This document shows positions 46,065 through 55,209 of a stretch of 64,000 bases of DNA, one piece after another. The translations under genes were made by a program, and so were the position numbers. Below the pieces are notes generated by a model. That model was not told the DNA's origin. It was given only the letters and a program-made list of their open reading frames with translations, and made no database searches. Location: assembly GCF_003402475.1 (NCBI RefSeq), contig NZ_BFAB01000009.1, positions 1-64,000 of the forward strand, given 5' to 3'. Source of the DNA: Mycobacterium sp. MFM001. GTDB lineage: Bacteria; Actinomycetota; Actinomycetes; Mycobacteriales; Mycobacteriaceae. Numbering within the stretch: position 1 is the stretch's first letter; each line of letters begins with the position of its first letter.

Positions 46065-46096
46065 CAGTGCAGTGTGCCAAATCGCCCAATTCCCCG

Positions 46097-46160
46097 CCGC
46101 GAGCGTGCGTAGATGTACGCCATTTGCGCCCGTGCGGCGGCATTCTGCGCACGCTCGCGG
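46097..46160. repeat. Intergenic hairpin between the kinase and the second LipG-like hydrolase
   Basis: CCGCGAGCGTGCG (46097-46109) and CGCACGCTCGCGG (46148-46160) are perfectly complementary over 13 bases, with a 38-base loop. It lies in the 104-base spacer between two genes reading the same way, so it may end the upstream hydrolase transcript or isolate the kinase-lipG unit. The GAGCGTG core recalls the hairpin at 27944. Confidence 0.7.
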
Positions 46161-46168
46161 CCAGAAGG

Positions 46169-47107
46169 CTAGGGAGCGCGCGTGAAGTTTTCCTGGAGCG
46201 TCTCGACGATCGGGCGCCACACCGGTTCGGGCAGGTCGTGGCCCATGCCGTCGACCACGACGAACCGCGCGCCCGGGATGGCCGCGGCCAGCGCCCGCCC
46301 GTTGCGGGGCTTCACCATCGGGTCGTGGGAGCCGTGGATCACGACCGTCGGCGCGGTGATCGCCTTGCTGTAGGCCAGCAGGCTGCCCGTGCCCAGCAGC
46401 GCGTCGACCTGGCGCAGCCTGCCGGGCGGATAGGTGCAGCGCTCGGCGAGCTGCTCGACGCGCTTGCGCAGCTCGGCCTCGGGCGGCAGGAACTGGGGCC
46501 CGTTGAACACCGCGACGTTGCGCACCTCGTAGGCCAGCTTTTCCTCGTCGGACGCGTCCTTGCCCGGGGCGTCGAACCTCAGCTTGATCACCCGCCAGGC
46601 CGGCAGCGCGGACAGCGGCTTACCGGTGGCGGACATGACGAGGCCCAGCGAGGCCACCCGCTGCGGCTCGGTGGCGGCGAGGATCTGGGCGATCATGCCG
46701 CCCATCGACGCGCCGACAACGTGCGCGCGCTCGATGCCCAGGTGGTCGAACAGCGCGACGACGTCACGCGTCATGTCGACCAGCGTGTAGGGCACCGGGC
46801 TCGAGCGGCCCAGCACATAGCGCCATGCCCGCCGGTAGACCGAGCCGTCGGCGCGCAGCCCGTGCAGCTTGGCCGACAGCCCGGTGTCGCGGTGGTCGAA
46901 CCGGATCACCCGGTAGCCGGCGTCGACCAGTTGCGCGCAGAAGCCGTCGGGCCACATCGGCAACTGCGCGCCCAGCCCCATGACCAGCAACACCGGCGGA
47001 TCGGCCGGGTCGCCGAGGTCCTCGTAGTACAGCTCGACGTCGCCGGGGGCGATGCCGTTACGGGTCAGCACGCCCTCTATGGTGCCTTTTTCCACGGCGT
47101 CACCCAT
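46169..47107 (-). CDS. Alpha/beta hydrolase, LipG paralogue
   Basis: A 312-residue hydrolase clearly related to LipG: ELYYEDLGDPADPPVLLVMGLGAQ, VIRFDHRDTGLS, DHLGIERAHVVGASMGGMIAQ (nucleophile Ser) and DGMGHDLPEPVW (His). The two paralogues flank the UbiB-like kinase. With ATG 47107 it overlaps the DinB gene by 31 bases. GTG 47071 would give an N-terminus matching LipG better and no overlap. Substrate unknown, probably an ester or thioester. Confidence 0.88.
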   Translation of the reverse strand: MGDAVEKGTIEGVLTRNGIAPGDVELYYEDLGDPADPPVLLVMGLGAQLPMWPDGFCAQLVDAGYRVIRFDHRDTGLSAKLHGLRADGSVYRRAWRYVLGRSSPVPYTLVDMTRDVVALFDHLGIERAHVVGASMGGMIAQILAATEPQRVASLGLVMSATGKPLSALPAWRVIKLRFDAPGKDASDEEKLAYEVRNVAVFNGPQFLPPEAELRKRVEQLAERCTYPPGRLRQVDALLGTGSLLAYSKAITAPTVVIHGSHDPMVKPRNGRALAAAIPGARFVVVDGMGHDLPEPVWRPIVETLQENFTRAP

Positions 47108-47673
47108 GGCCGCGGTTCCCAATTCTCCAGGCCGGCGATCAGCTCGTACATCGTTGCGCCGTCGATGCTTTCCCGGATGATGTCGGCGTGCCCGGCGTGG
47201 CGGGCCAGTTCGTTGATGACGTGCAGAATCACCCAGCGCACCGACCATGCCTCGAGGCCCTGAGGGAACCACGGAATGTCTTCGGGCACAGGGACTTTCG
47301 CGTCCAGATCGGCGGTCTGGACCAACCGCAGCGATTCCGCGTTCTGCTTCTCGAAGTCGGCGAGCAATCCGGCCAGCGTCTCGTCGGGCCGCATCACGTA
47401 CTGCTCGCCGAACTCCTTGGCGATCTCCTCGAACGGCCGCCGGTCCTTCGGCGGAGCGTCCGGCGCCGCGGCGACCCGCGCCATCCAGATGCGCTGCAAA
47501 CCCGTGGCGTGCTTGACCAGCCCGCCGATCGACAGCGCGCTGACCGTCGGGGCGGACCGGGCCTGGTCGTCGGTCAGGCCGTAGGAGACCGCGAAGTACG
47601 CGCTCTGGTGATAGGCGAGGTACTCGCGCAGCGCACTGCGTTCGTCGGCGACGGGCGGGGCAAGAGCGGGCAT
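47077..47673 (-). CDS. DinB-family protein
   Basis: A 198-residue protein starting MPALAPPVADERSALREYLAYHQ (AAAGG SD). It has the DinB four-helix layout: a first His in AYHQSAYFA, SIGGLVKHATGLQRIWM in the second helix, and SVRWVILHVINELARHAGHADIIRESIDG with the HxxxH metal motif. These proteins are often thiol-dependent (mycothiol or bacillithiol) transferases. The substrate is unknown. First gene of a likely unit with the downstream hydrolase. Confidence 0.85.
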   Translation of the reverse strand: MPALAPPVADERSALREYLAYHQSAYFAVSYGLTDDQARSAPTVSALSIGGLVKHATGLQRIWMARVAAAPDAPPKDRRPFEEIAKEFGEQYVMRPDETLAGLLADFEKQNAESLRLVQTADLDAKVPVPEDIPWFPQGLEAWSVRWVILHVINELARHAGHADIIRESIDGATMYELIAGLENWEPRPWVTPWKKAP

Positions 47674-47800
47674 GTCGGTCCTTTCGGTCGATCCGGCCAA
47701 GCTTTTCACCACTAGCGGACAGTTTCTGTCCTATGAGTGCGGCAGAGTATCGGCATGGCCGAGTGATGCCGGCCCGGCTGCGCCCGCCTTGGTGCCGCCG

Positions 47801-48370
47801 TTACCCGATGATGCCCAGCCGCTCGACGAGCACCAAAAACGCCGCCGCGAAGTCGTTTCCCGCGGTGTCGGCGCGCACCCGGTCCCAGTCCACCTGCTCG
47901 CGGACCGCTCGGACGGACGGCAGCAGCGACGCGAAGTCGCAATGGTGCTCGGTCAGCGCGCACAGCTTCTGGATCACCACTTGCGTCGGCCGCAACACCG
48001 GCATCCGGATGGCCAGCACGTCGCGCTCCTCGGCCGAACCGATCAGGTCCGCATCGACCGCCACCCCGTTGATCCGGTGCAGCACATCCACGACCGCGTC
48101 GTCGACGCACGCCTTGAACAGCCAATCCTCCGGCGTGCGGTCGATGCTGAATCCGGCGTCGGCCAGCGTCTTGGCCGCCACTTCGACGTCGGGCTCGGTG
48201 ACGACGAAATCCACGTCGTGCACGGGTTCCGGTGCGCCGTAGACCCACAGCGCATAGGTGCCGGCCAGCGCGAACTGCGGGCCGTTCGCCTTCAGCGCCG
48301 AGGCCGCGCGGCGCAGCGCCTCACGCAACTCGTCGTTGCGGGCGAACAGCTCTGATCCGTGCGCGGTCAT
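47801..48370 (-). CDS. Nucleotidyltransferase-fold protein
   Basis: A 189-residue protein. FALAGTYALWVYGAPEPVHDVDFVVTE fits the AbiEii/MNT-like nucleotidyltransferase fold, with the acidic pair in HDVDFVV. The rest (PVLRPTQVVIQKLCALTEHH onward) is helical. No HEPN partner gene is adjacent, so a toxin-antitoxin role is not supported by context. It is divergent from the EEP phosphatase gene, only 18 bases between starts. Confidence 0.7.
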   Translation of the reverse strand: MTAHGSELFARNDELREALRRAASALKANGPQFALAGTYALWVYGAPEPVHDVDFVVTEPDVEVAAKTLADAGFSIDRTPEDWLFKACVDDAVVDVLHRINGVAVDADLIGSAEERDVLAIRMPVLRPTQVVIQKLCALTEHHCDFASLLPSVRAVREQVDWDRVRADTAGNDFAAAFLVLVERLGIIG

Positions 48371-48388
48371 GATGGGTAGGTAATACCC

Positions 48389-49168
48389 ATGCGGATGGCC
48401 ACCTTCAACATCCTGCACGGCCGCAGCGTGCACGACGGGGCGGTCGACGTGAACCGGCTAGCCGACTGTGTGCGGCGGCTGGACGCCGACGTGCTGGCCT
48501 TGCAGGAGGTCGACTGCGACCAGCCCCGCTCGGGGATGGCCGATCTGACCGCCGTCGCGGCCGAGGCGATGGGCGCGATCAGCCACCGGTTCGTCGCCGC
48601 GATCTCCGGCACGCCGGGTGCGACGTGGATGGCCGCCACCGGCGGCGAGCAGCCCGGCACCGCCGCTTATGGCATCGCGCTGTTGTCGCGGTATCCGGCG
48701 CTGAGCTGGCAAGTGCTGCGGCTGCCGCGGATCGCCATGAAGTTCCCGATGTATCTGCCGGGTCCGGGCCGGGTGCAGGTCGTCGACGAAGAGCCCCGGG
48801 CGGCCGTGCTGGCCCGGCTCGACACCGATCTGGGCGAGCTGACCGTCGCCAACACCCACTTGTCGTTCGTGCCGGGCTGGAACCGGGTGCAGCTGCGCCG
48901 GCTGATTCGCGATCTGCGTGGTTTCCCCGGTCCGCGGGTCCTGATGGGGGACCTCAACATGAGCCCGCCCACGCCGCGGCGCTGGACCGCCATGCGTCCG
49001 CTGGCCACCGCCAAGACATTTCCGGCCGATGCCCCCGACCGCCAGCTCGACCACATCCTCACCGACGACGCCCGGCTGGTCGTCGATTCGTGTGCGACGC
49101 CGACGTTGCCGATTTCCGATCACCTACCGGTCGTCGTCGACGTGACGAGGGCGAGCACAACCTCGTAG
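48389..49168 (+). CDS. Endonuclease/exonuclease/phosphatase-family protein
   Basis: A 259-residue EEP-fold hydrolase. The motifs are MRMATFNILHGRS (Asn), LALQEVDCDQPRSG (Glu metal ligand), ANTHLSFVPGWNRVQ, VLMGDLNMSPPT (Asp/Asn) and LPISDHLPVVVDV (Asp-His). Members cleave phosphodiesters or phosphomonoesters in nucleic acids, inositol phosphates or lipids; the substrate here is open. No signal peptide. It precedes the mannosidase by nine bases and is probably cotranscribed with it. Confidence 0.9.
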   Translation: MRMATFNILHGRSVHDGAVDVNRLADCVRRLDADVLALQEVDCDQPRSGMADLTAVAAEAMGAISHRFVAAISGTPGATWMAATGGEQPGTAAYGIALLSRYPALSWQVLRLPRIAMKFPMYLPGPGRVQVVDEEPRAAVLARLDTDLGELTVANTHLSFVPGWNRVQLRRLIRDLRGFPGPRVLMGDLNMSPPTPRRWTAMRPLATAKTFPADAPDRQLDHILTDDARLVVDSCATPTLPISDHLPVVVDVTRASTTS

Positions 49169-49177
49169 GGTGCGGGA

Positions 49178-52100
49178 GTGCAGGTCATCGCTGCAGAGTC
49201 GACGGAACTGTTCGTCGGCCCGCCGGACGCACCGCTGCAACTGGCCCGGATCACGGTCAGCGGCTGCGCCGAGCCGACGCCGATATGGGTCGACGGGGCC
49301 GGCTTGGCTGGCGAAGCGCGCATCGAAGCCGGCCAAACCGTCGTCGAAGTGCCTGTCGCGGTTGAGCATCCGGTGATCGGCCAGCGGCGGACCGCGCGGG
49401 TGCACGCCGACGACAGCTCCCTGGGGTTCGCGTTCATGGTCGCCGAGCCGGGCTGGACGATGTTCATGATCAGCCACTTCCACTACGACCCGGTGTGGTG
49501 GAACACCCAGGGCGCCTACACCAGCGAGTGGCGCGAGGACCCGCCGGGCAGGTGCCGGCAGGCCAACGGCTTCGAGCTGGTGCACGCGCATCTGGAGATG
49601 GCCCGTCGCGAGCCCGAGTACAAATTCGTGCTGGCCGAAGTGGATTACCTCAAGCCGTACTGGGACACCCATCCGGAGGATCGCGCCGACCTGCGGCGGT
49701 TCATCGACGAGGGCCGCGTCGAGATCATGGGTGGCACCTACAACGAGCCCAACACCAACCTCACCAGCCCGGAGACCACGATCCGAAACCTGGTGGCTGG
49801 CATGGGCTTTCAGCGGGACGTGGTGGGAGCTCATCCGGCCACCGCCTGGCAGCTCGACGTGTTCGGCCACGACCCGCAGTTCCCCGGGATGGCCGCCGAC
49901 GCCGGCCTGACCTCGAGTTCGTGGGCCCGCGGCCCGCACCACCAGTGGGGCCCGATGCACAGCGACGGCGGTCTTTCCGGCATGCAGTTCTGCAGCGAGT
50001 TCGAGTGGATCGCCCCGTCCGGGCGCGGCCTGCTCACCCATTACATGCCGGCGCATTATTCGGCCGGCTGGTGGATGGACGAATCCACGTCGCTGACCGA
50101 GGCCGAGCAGGCCACCTATCGACTGTTCGAGGATTTGCGCAAAGTCGCCTTGACCCGCAACGTGCTGCTGCCGGTCGGCACCGATTACACGCCGCCGAAC
50201 AAGTGGGTCACCGAGATTCACCGCGACTGGGCTGCGCGCTACACCTGGCCGCGGTTCGTGTGCGCGTTGCCGCGGGAGTTCTTCGCCGCGGTCCGCGCCG
50301 AATTGGCGGCCCGCGGCCTGACGCCGTCGCCGCAAACCCGCGACATGAACCCGATCTACACCGGCAAGGACGTGTCGTTCATCGACACCAAGCAGGCCAA
50401 CCGGGCCGCCGAGCATGCGGTCCTGGAGGCCGAGCGGTTTGCGGTGTTCGCAGGTGTTTTGGGTGGTGTTGAGTACCCGCAGGCGGCGCTGGCCAAGGCG
50501 TGGGTGCAACTGGCTTACGGCGCGCACCACGACGCCATCACCGGCTCGGAATCCGATCAGGTCTACCTCGACCTGTTGACCGGTTGGCGCGACGCGTGGG
50601 AGCTCGGTCGCGCTGTTCGGGACAGCTCGCTGGCTGTGCTGTCGGGTGCGGTCGACGGTGATGTCGTGGTGTGGAACCCGTTGGCGCACAGCAGGACCGA
50701 CGTTGTCACCGTCCCTCTCGGCGCCGGCATCATGACCGCCGACGGTGCCAAGGTACCCGCTGTTGTCGACAATGGGTCGGTCACGTTTGTGGCCCGTGAT
50801 GTGCCGTCGCTGGGCTGGCGGGCCTATCGAGTGGCCGCCGGCGCGCTGGATTCCTGGGAGCCGTTGGCCGGCAACGAGATTGCCAACGAACACTACCGGC
50901 TGAGCGTCGACCCGGCGCGTGGCGGCGGGGTCTCGTCACTGGTGCACGACGGCCGGCAGCTGATCGCCGAGGGCCGGGTGGGCAACGAGCTTGCCGTCTA
51001 CGAGGAATATCCCGCCCATCCGACCGGCGGCGAGGGCCCCTGGCATCTGCTGCCCAAGGGGCCGGTGGTGTGTTCGTCGGAGGCGGCCGCGGAGGTGCAG
51101 GCGTATCGCAGTCCCGTCGGCCAGCGGCTGGTGGTGCGCGGCCGGATCGGCACGCTGCTGCGCTACACGCAGACAATCACGCTGTGGCAGGGGATTTCGC
51201 GGGTGGACTGCCGCACCACAGTTGACGAGTTCACCGGCTCCGACCGGCTGTTGCGGCTGCGCTGGCCGTGCCCGGTGCCGGGTGCCATGCCGGTCAGCGA
51301 GGTCGGCGACGCCGTCGTGGGGCGCGGTTTCGCGTTGCTGCACGACGGCGACCGGTCGGTCGACGCCGCACAGCATCCGTGGACGCTGGACAACCCCGCC
51401 TACGGCTGGTTCGGGTTGTCGTCGGCTGCCCGGATACGGCTGGGCGACCGCGGCGATCCGGTGCACGCGGTGTCGGTGGCCGAGGTGGTCTCGCCGACGG
51501 AGGCCGTGTCCGGGTCGCTGGCGCGCGACCTGATGGTGGCCCTGGTTCGCGCGGGGGTCACCGCGACCTGCAGCGCCGCCGACAAGCCCCGCTACGGCTA
51601 CCTCGACGTCGACTCCAACCTGCCCGACACCCGGATCGCGCTGGGCGGCCCGGGCCAGAATGCATTCACCAAAGCCGTTCTGGCCGCGGCAGATCCGGCG
51701 TACAGCATCGAGCTGGAGCGCCAGCTCGCCGACACCGGCCGGGCCCGGGTGTGGGTGCCGGCAGCGACGACGCTAGCGACGACGTGGGTGCCCGGCGCCG
51801 ACCTTCGCGACCCGCGGGCGCTGCCGGTGCTGGTGATCGCCGGCCGTGACGACACCGACCTAGGCCCCGCGATCGCGGCGGTGACCGACGACCTCGCCGA
51901 CGCCGAAATCGTTGTCGCCCAGCAAGCCCCGTCGGAGATGCAACGGTTCGAGCCGCACACCGTCGCGCTGCTCAACCGCGGGGTGCCCAGCTTCGCCGTC
52001 GACACCGACGGAACTCTGCACACCGCGCTGATGCGCTCCTGCACCGGCTGGCCGTCCGGCATCTGGACCGACGAACCGCGCCGCACCGCGCCGGACGGGT

Positions 52101-53305
52101 CCAACTTCCAGTTGCAGCACTGGACCCACACCTTCGACTACGCGCTGATCTCGGGCGCCGGCGATTGGCGGCAGGCCGAAATCCCGGCTCGCAGCGCAGA
52201 ATTCGGCTACCCGCTGCTGGCCGCTGCGGGGGCGAGCGGTGGACTGCCAGCGACGGGCTCCCTGTTGCACATCGAGCCCGCCGGTGCGGTGCAGCTGGGC
52301 GCTTTGAAAGCGGCGGGCAACCCGCTGGCCCGCGGCAGTGCCGAACCCATCGACCCTCATTCGATCGCTCTGCGACTGGTCGAAATGCACGGCGCTGCAA
52401 CCGAACTCGACGTACAATCGCCGCTCGGCAAGCTGTCGGAGCTTCGATCGGCCGACCTGTTGGAAACGCCGCAGCGAGCACACCCGAGCGCGCTGCACGG
52501 CTACCAAATCGCCACGGTGCTGGCGAAACTCGACATACCCAAGGTTTCCGACGGCGCCACGCATGTGCCGGATGTCGAAAGCGTCCAGCCGCTCTACGCG
52601 CGGTATTGGCTGCACAACCGCGGGCCCGCCCCGCTGGGCGGCCTGCCGGCCGTCGCTCACCTGCACCCGCAGCGGGTCAGCGCCGCCGCCGGTGACGAGG
52701 TAGTGCTGCGGCTGACCGTGGCCAGCGATAGCACCGACGCACCGCTGACAGGGCGCGTCGCACTGCGCTGCCCGCCCGGCTGGAGGGCCAGGCCCGCCGA
52801 ACTTCCGTTCGCGTTGCAGCCCGGCGAATACCGCGAGACCGATGTGACCGTCACGATGCCGCCGCGTGCCGAACCCGGGCTGTACCCGCTGCGGGCACAG
52901 CTGCACGTCACCGGCGACGATGTGCCGACCGCCTGGCGCCAGACCGTGGAGGACGTGACCATGGTGACCGTCGGCGGCGTCGACGGCCGCGCGGCTTACT
53001 TCGTCGACGACCCCTCCGACATCGAAGTCAGCGCAGGCGATTCGGCGCGGTTGACCGTCACCGTCGGCACCGAGGCGTGCGCAGACCTGGCGCTGGAGGC
53101 ACACCTGATCAGCCCGTGGGGCACCTGGGAATGGCTCGGGCCGGCCGCGCACGGTGCGGTGCTGCCCGCGCGCGGCTCCGTCGAGATCGGCTTCGACGTC
53201 GCGCCGCCCGCGTGGGTCGAGCCGGGTGAGTGGTGGGCGCTGGTCCGGGTGGGTTGCGCTGGGCACCTGCTGTATTCGCCGGCGGTGAGGGTGACGGTCC
53301 GATGA
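49178..53305 (+). CDS. Alpha-mannosidase, glycoside hydrolase family 38
   Basis: A 1375-residue enzyme, GTG start. The GH38 zinc motif is ISHFHYDPVWW (H100, H102, D104), and the nucleophile Asp is in AWQLDVFGHDPQF (D227), with HYMPAHYSAGWW and GAHHDAITGS completing the active site. After the catalytic and middle helical domains come beta-sandwich domains and a C-terminal tail with NPCBM/NEW2-like features. Equivalent to Rv0648, but some 150 residues longer than the size remembered for that gene. No signal peptide is visible, so it may act on cytoplasmic mannosides or be exported by another route. Start of a unit with the next two genes (ATGA overlap). Confidence 0.92.
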   Translation: MQVIAAESTELFVGPPDAPLQLARITVSGCAEPTPIWVDGAGLAGEARIEAGQTVVEVPVAVEHPVIGQRRTARVHADDSSLGFAFMVAEPGWTMFMISHFHYDPVWWNTQGAYTSEWREDPPGRCRQANGFELVHAHLEMARREPEYKFVLAEVDYLKPYWDTHPEDRADLRRFIDEGRVEIMGGTYNEPNTNLTSPETTIRNLVAGMGFQRDVVGAHPATAWQLDVFGHDPQFPGMAADAGLTSSSWARGPHHQWGPMHSDGGLSGMQFCSEFEWIAPSGRGLLTHYMPAHYSAGWWMDESTSLTEAEQATYRLFEDLRKVALTRNVLLPVGTDYTPPNKWVTEIHRDWAARYTWPRFVCALPREFFAAVRAELAARGLTPSPQTRDMNPIYTGKDVSFIDTKQANRAAEHAVLEAERFAVFAGVLGGVEYPQAALAKAWVQLAYGAHHDAITGSESDQVYLDLLTGWRDAWELGRAVRDSSLAVLSGAVDGDVVVWNPLAHSRTDVVTVPLGAGIMTADGAKVPAVVDNGSVTFVARDVPSLGWRAYRVAAGALDSWEPLAGNEIANEHYRLSVDPARGGGVSSLVHDGRQLIAEGRVGNELAVYEEYPAHPTGGEGPWHLLPKGPVVCSSEAAAEVQAYRSPVGQRLVVRGRIGTLLRYTQTITLWQGISRVDCRTTVDEFTGSDRLLRLRWPCPVPGAMPVSEVGDAVVGRGFALLHDGDRSVDAAQHPWTLDNPAYGWFGLSSAARIRLGDRGDPVHAVSVAEVVSPTEAVSGSLARDLMVALVRAGVTATCSAADKPRYGYLDVDSNLPDTRIALGGPGQNAFTKAVLAAADPAYSIELERQLADTGRARVWVPAATTLATTWVPGADLRDPRALPVLVIAGRDDTDLGPAIAAVTDDLADAEIVVAQQAPSEMQRFEPHTVALLNRGVPSFAVDTDGTLHTALMRSCTGWPSGIWTDEPRRTAPDGSNFQLQHWTHTFDYALISGAGDWRQAEIPARSAEFGYPLLAAAGASGGLPATGSLLHIEPAGAVQLGALKAAGNPLARGSAEPIDPHSIALRLVEMHGAATELDVQSPLGKLSELRSADLLETPQRAHPSALHGYQIATVLAKLDIPKVSDGATHVPDVESVQPLYARYWLHNRGPAPLGGLPAVAHLHPQRVSAAAGDEVVLRLTVASDSTDAPLTGRVALRCPPGWRARPAELPFALQPGEYRETDVTVTMPPRAEPGLYPLRAQLHVTGDDVPTAWRQTVEDVTMVTVGGVDGRAAYFVDDPSDIEVSAGDSARLTVTVGTEACADLALEAHLISPWGTWEWLGPAAHGAVLPARGSVEIGFDVAPPAWVEPGEWWALVRVGCAGHLLYSPAVRVTVR

Positions 53306-53910
53306 TCGTCGCAACCGTCGCCGGCATCGGCGTCCCGGTCGACGAGGTGGACGCCCGGGAGGCGCGGCTGCGCGACGGTCCCCTGGCGGCCGCGCTGCCC
53401 AAGGCGGGCACCAGCGAGGGACGCCAACTGCGGCGCTGGCTGACCCAGCTGATCGTGACCGAGCGGGTGATCGCCGCCGAGGCCGCAGCACTTGGCGTGA
53501 CCGACGCAGACCCACCCATCGAGTCCGAGCTGCTGCCTGATCCGACGGCCCGCCTTGAGATCGGCAGCGTGGCCGCCGCGGCGCTGGCGAACCCGTTGGC
53601 GCGCAAGGTGTTTGACCGCATCGCCGCCGACGTTGAGGTCAGCGACGCCGACGTCGCCGCCTACCACGCCCGCAACCCGCTGCGATTCGCCGCATCAGCG
53701 CCCGGCGGCGACGGCTGGCGACGCCCCGCGGCCACAGCGCCGTCACTGAACGACGTGCGCCCGCAAATCGCCGACCATCTGCGGGCAGCGGCCCGGCGCC
53801 GCGCATTTCGGGTCTGGCTGGACGCGCGCCGGGCCGCGCTGGTGCGACTGGCGCCCGGCTACGAGCATCCCGGCGACCCGCGACAGCCCGACAACACCCA
53901 CCGGCACTGA
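53302..53910 (+). CDS. SurA/PpiC-like protein at the Rv0649 (fabD2) position
   Basis: A 202-residue protein whose ATG overlaps the mannosidase stop (ATGA). It does not contain the GHSLGE motif of malonyl-CoA:ACP transacylases; the only GxSxG match is GTSEG in a polar loop. Instead it looks like SurA/PpiC-type peptidyl-prolyl-isomerase chaperones: a LRRWLTQLIVTERVIAAEAA helix, VSDADVAAYHARNPLRF, and a C-terminal LNDVRPQIADHLRAAARR region, then GYEHPGDPRQPDN. No signal peptide. The M. tuberculosis gene in this slot is named fabD2 (from memory); that name should not be carried over. Confidence 0.7.
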   Translation: MIVATVAGIGVPVDEVDAREARLRDGPLAAALPKAGTSEGRQLRRWLTQLIVTERVIAAEAAALGVTDADPPIESELLPDPTARLEIGSVAAAALANPLARKVFDRIAADVEVSDADVAAYHARNPLRFAASAPGGDGWRRPAATAPSLNDVRPQIADHLRAAARRRAFRVWLDARRAALVRLAPGYEHPGDPRQPDNTHRH

Positions 53911-53916
53911 CGCCGC

Positions 53917-54802
53917 ATGCTCACCCTGGCGCTCGACATCGGTGGCACCAAGATCGCGGTGGGCCTCGTGGATTCCGTTGGCGCAGTGGTCTATTCCACT
54001 ACGAGGCCGACTCCCGCCACCGAGGTGTGGACCGTGGCCGAGGCAATGATCGGCGAGGCGTTGGACGTGGCCGGCGGCGCGGTAGCCGGTGTCGGTGTGG
54101 CGTCGGCCGGGCCGATCGACCTTGCCGCCGGGACCGTCAGCCCGGTGAATATCGCCGGTTGGCGCGGATTCCCACTGCGGGACAGGGTCGCTGCCGCGGT
54201 GCCGGGTGTGCCGGTGCGCCTCGGCGGCGACGGGCTGTGCATGGCGCTCGGCGAGCACTGGCGCGGCGCGGGGCGGGGCGCACGCTTCCTGCTCGGCATC
54301 GTGGTGTCCACCGGCGTGGGCGGCGGGCTGGTTCTCGACGGCGCGCCGTATCACGGCCGCACCGGCAACGCCGGCCCACGTCGGTCACGTGGTCGTCGAC
54401 CCGGACGGGCGGCCGTGCTCGTGCGGCGGCCGAGGCTGCGTCGAGACCGTCGCGGCCGGCCCGTCGATGACACGCTGGGCGCGGGCCAACGGCTGGGGCG
54501 GGGCCGACGCCCTGGCGCTGGCCGAGTCGGCAGCGGCCGGAGAACCGGTGGCGCTGCGGGCATTTGAACGCGGCGCCGACGCGCTGGCCGCGATGATCGC
54601 TTCGGTGGCCGCGGTCTGCGACTTGGATGTGGTGGTCGTCGGCGGGGGAGTGGCCAACGCCGGCGGGCTGCTGTTCGACCCGCTGCGCGCAGCGGTCGCC
54701 GGTCACGCCGGCTTGGAGTTCATTGGCGACTTGCGGGTGGTACCGGCTGCCCTCGGCGGCGACGCCGGTCTGGTCGGGGCGGCTCGGCTCGTCGACCGCT
54801 GA
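53917..54802 (+). pseudogene. ROK-family sugar kinase with a one-base frameshift
   Basis: The reading frame begins as a ROK kinase (LALDIGGTKIAVGLVD ATP/sugar-binding start, then IAGWRGFPLRDRV and GVGGGLVLDGAPYHGRTGNAG). At 54375-54377 the sequence GGCCCACGTC has one C more than expected, and the frame switches. The other frame continues correctly as HVGHVVVDPDGRPCSCGGRGCVET, the ROK zinc motif CxCGxxGCxE, and VVVVGGGVANAGG to the stop at 54802. As given, the product is truncated after about 150 true residues. Either a real inactivating mutation or a sequencing error in a GC-rich run. Equivalent to Rv0650. Confidence 0.88.
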
Positions 54803-55128
54803 CCGCGGCGCTGCATGTGCTGTCGACCCCAGTCGCACAGCGTGGCGAGCACCGGGGCGAGCGTCAAACCGTAATCCGAAATCGAGTAGTGCACGCAGGG
54901 CGGGACGGTGCGGGCGTCGTGGCGCTCGATGATTCCGTCGTCGACAAGTTCGTGCAGATGGCGGATCAGCATCCGCTCGGTGATGCCCGGAATGCTGCGC
55001 CTCAACTCGGCGGTGCGCATCGGGCCGTCGCAGAGCCGCCACAGGATGGTGCCCTTCCAACGCCCGTCGATCACCGACAGCGCGGCGTCGATCGGGCAGT
55101 CGCTCTCGACTTTTTTCGACACCGCCAT
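54703..55128 (-). CDS. HxlR-family transcriptional regulator
   Basis: A 141-residue winged-helix regulator: CPIDAALSVIDGRWKGTILWRLCDGPMRTAELRRSIPGITERMLIRHLHELVDDG is the HxlR DNA-binding domain, with a Cys at the start (ESDCPID) often used for redox or electrophile sensing. ATG 55128 has SD GGGAG; 55152 is a weaker alternative. The last 100 bases overlap the 3' end of the ROK kinase on the opposite strand, and the C-terminal 40 residues are low-complexity. It probably controls the divergent membrane-protein gene and itself. Confidence 0.9.
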   Translation of the reverse strand: MAVSKKVESDCPIDAALSVIDGRWKGTILWRLCDGPMRTAELRRSIPGITERMLIRHLHELVDDGIIERHDARTVPPCVHYSISDYGLTLAPVLATLCDWGRQHMQRRGQRSTSRAAPTRPASPPRAAGTTRKSPMNSKPA

Positions 55129-55153
55129 CGCAGCTCCCGGCCTCGCAGTCATG

Positions 55154-55169
55154 CTGACTAATTTGTCAG
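55154..55169. promoter_or_regulatory. Operator-like inverted repeat between the HxlR gene and its divergent neighbour
   Basis: CTGAC-TAATTT-GTCAG is a perfect 5-bp inverted repeat with a 6-bp A/T spacer, in the 81-base gap between divergent starts. Its size and symmetry fit a winged-helix dimer such as HxlR. Confidence 0.5.
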
Positions 55170-55209
55170 TACCTTGTTTTATGTCAGCGTAACGGACAGA
55201 GTTACGGCC

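Noticed and set aside
49124..50893. 589-codon minus-strand frame under the GH38 mannosidase
   Set aside because: Shadow of the mannosidase gene caused by GC-rich third positions; no family resemblance.
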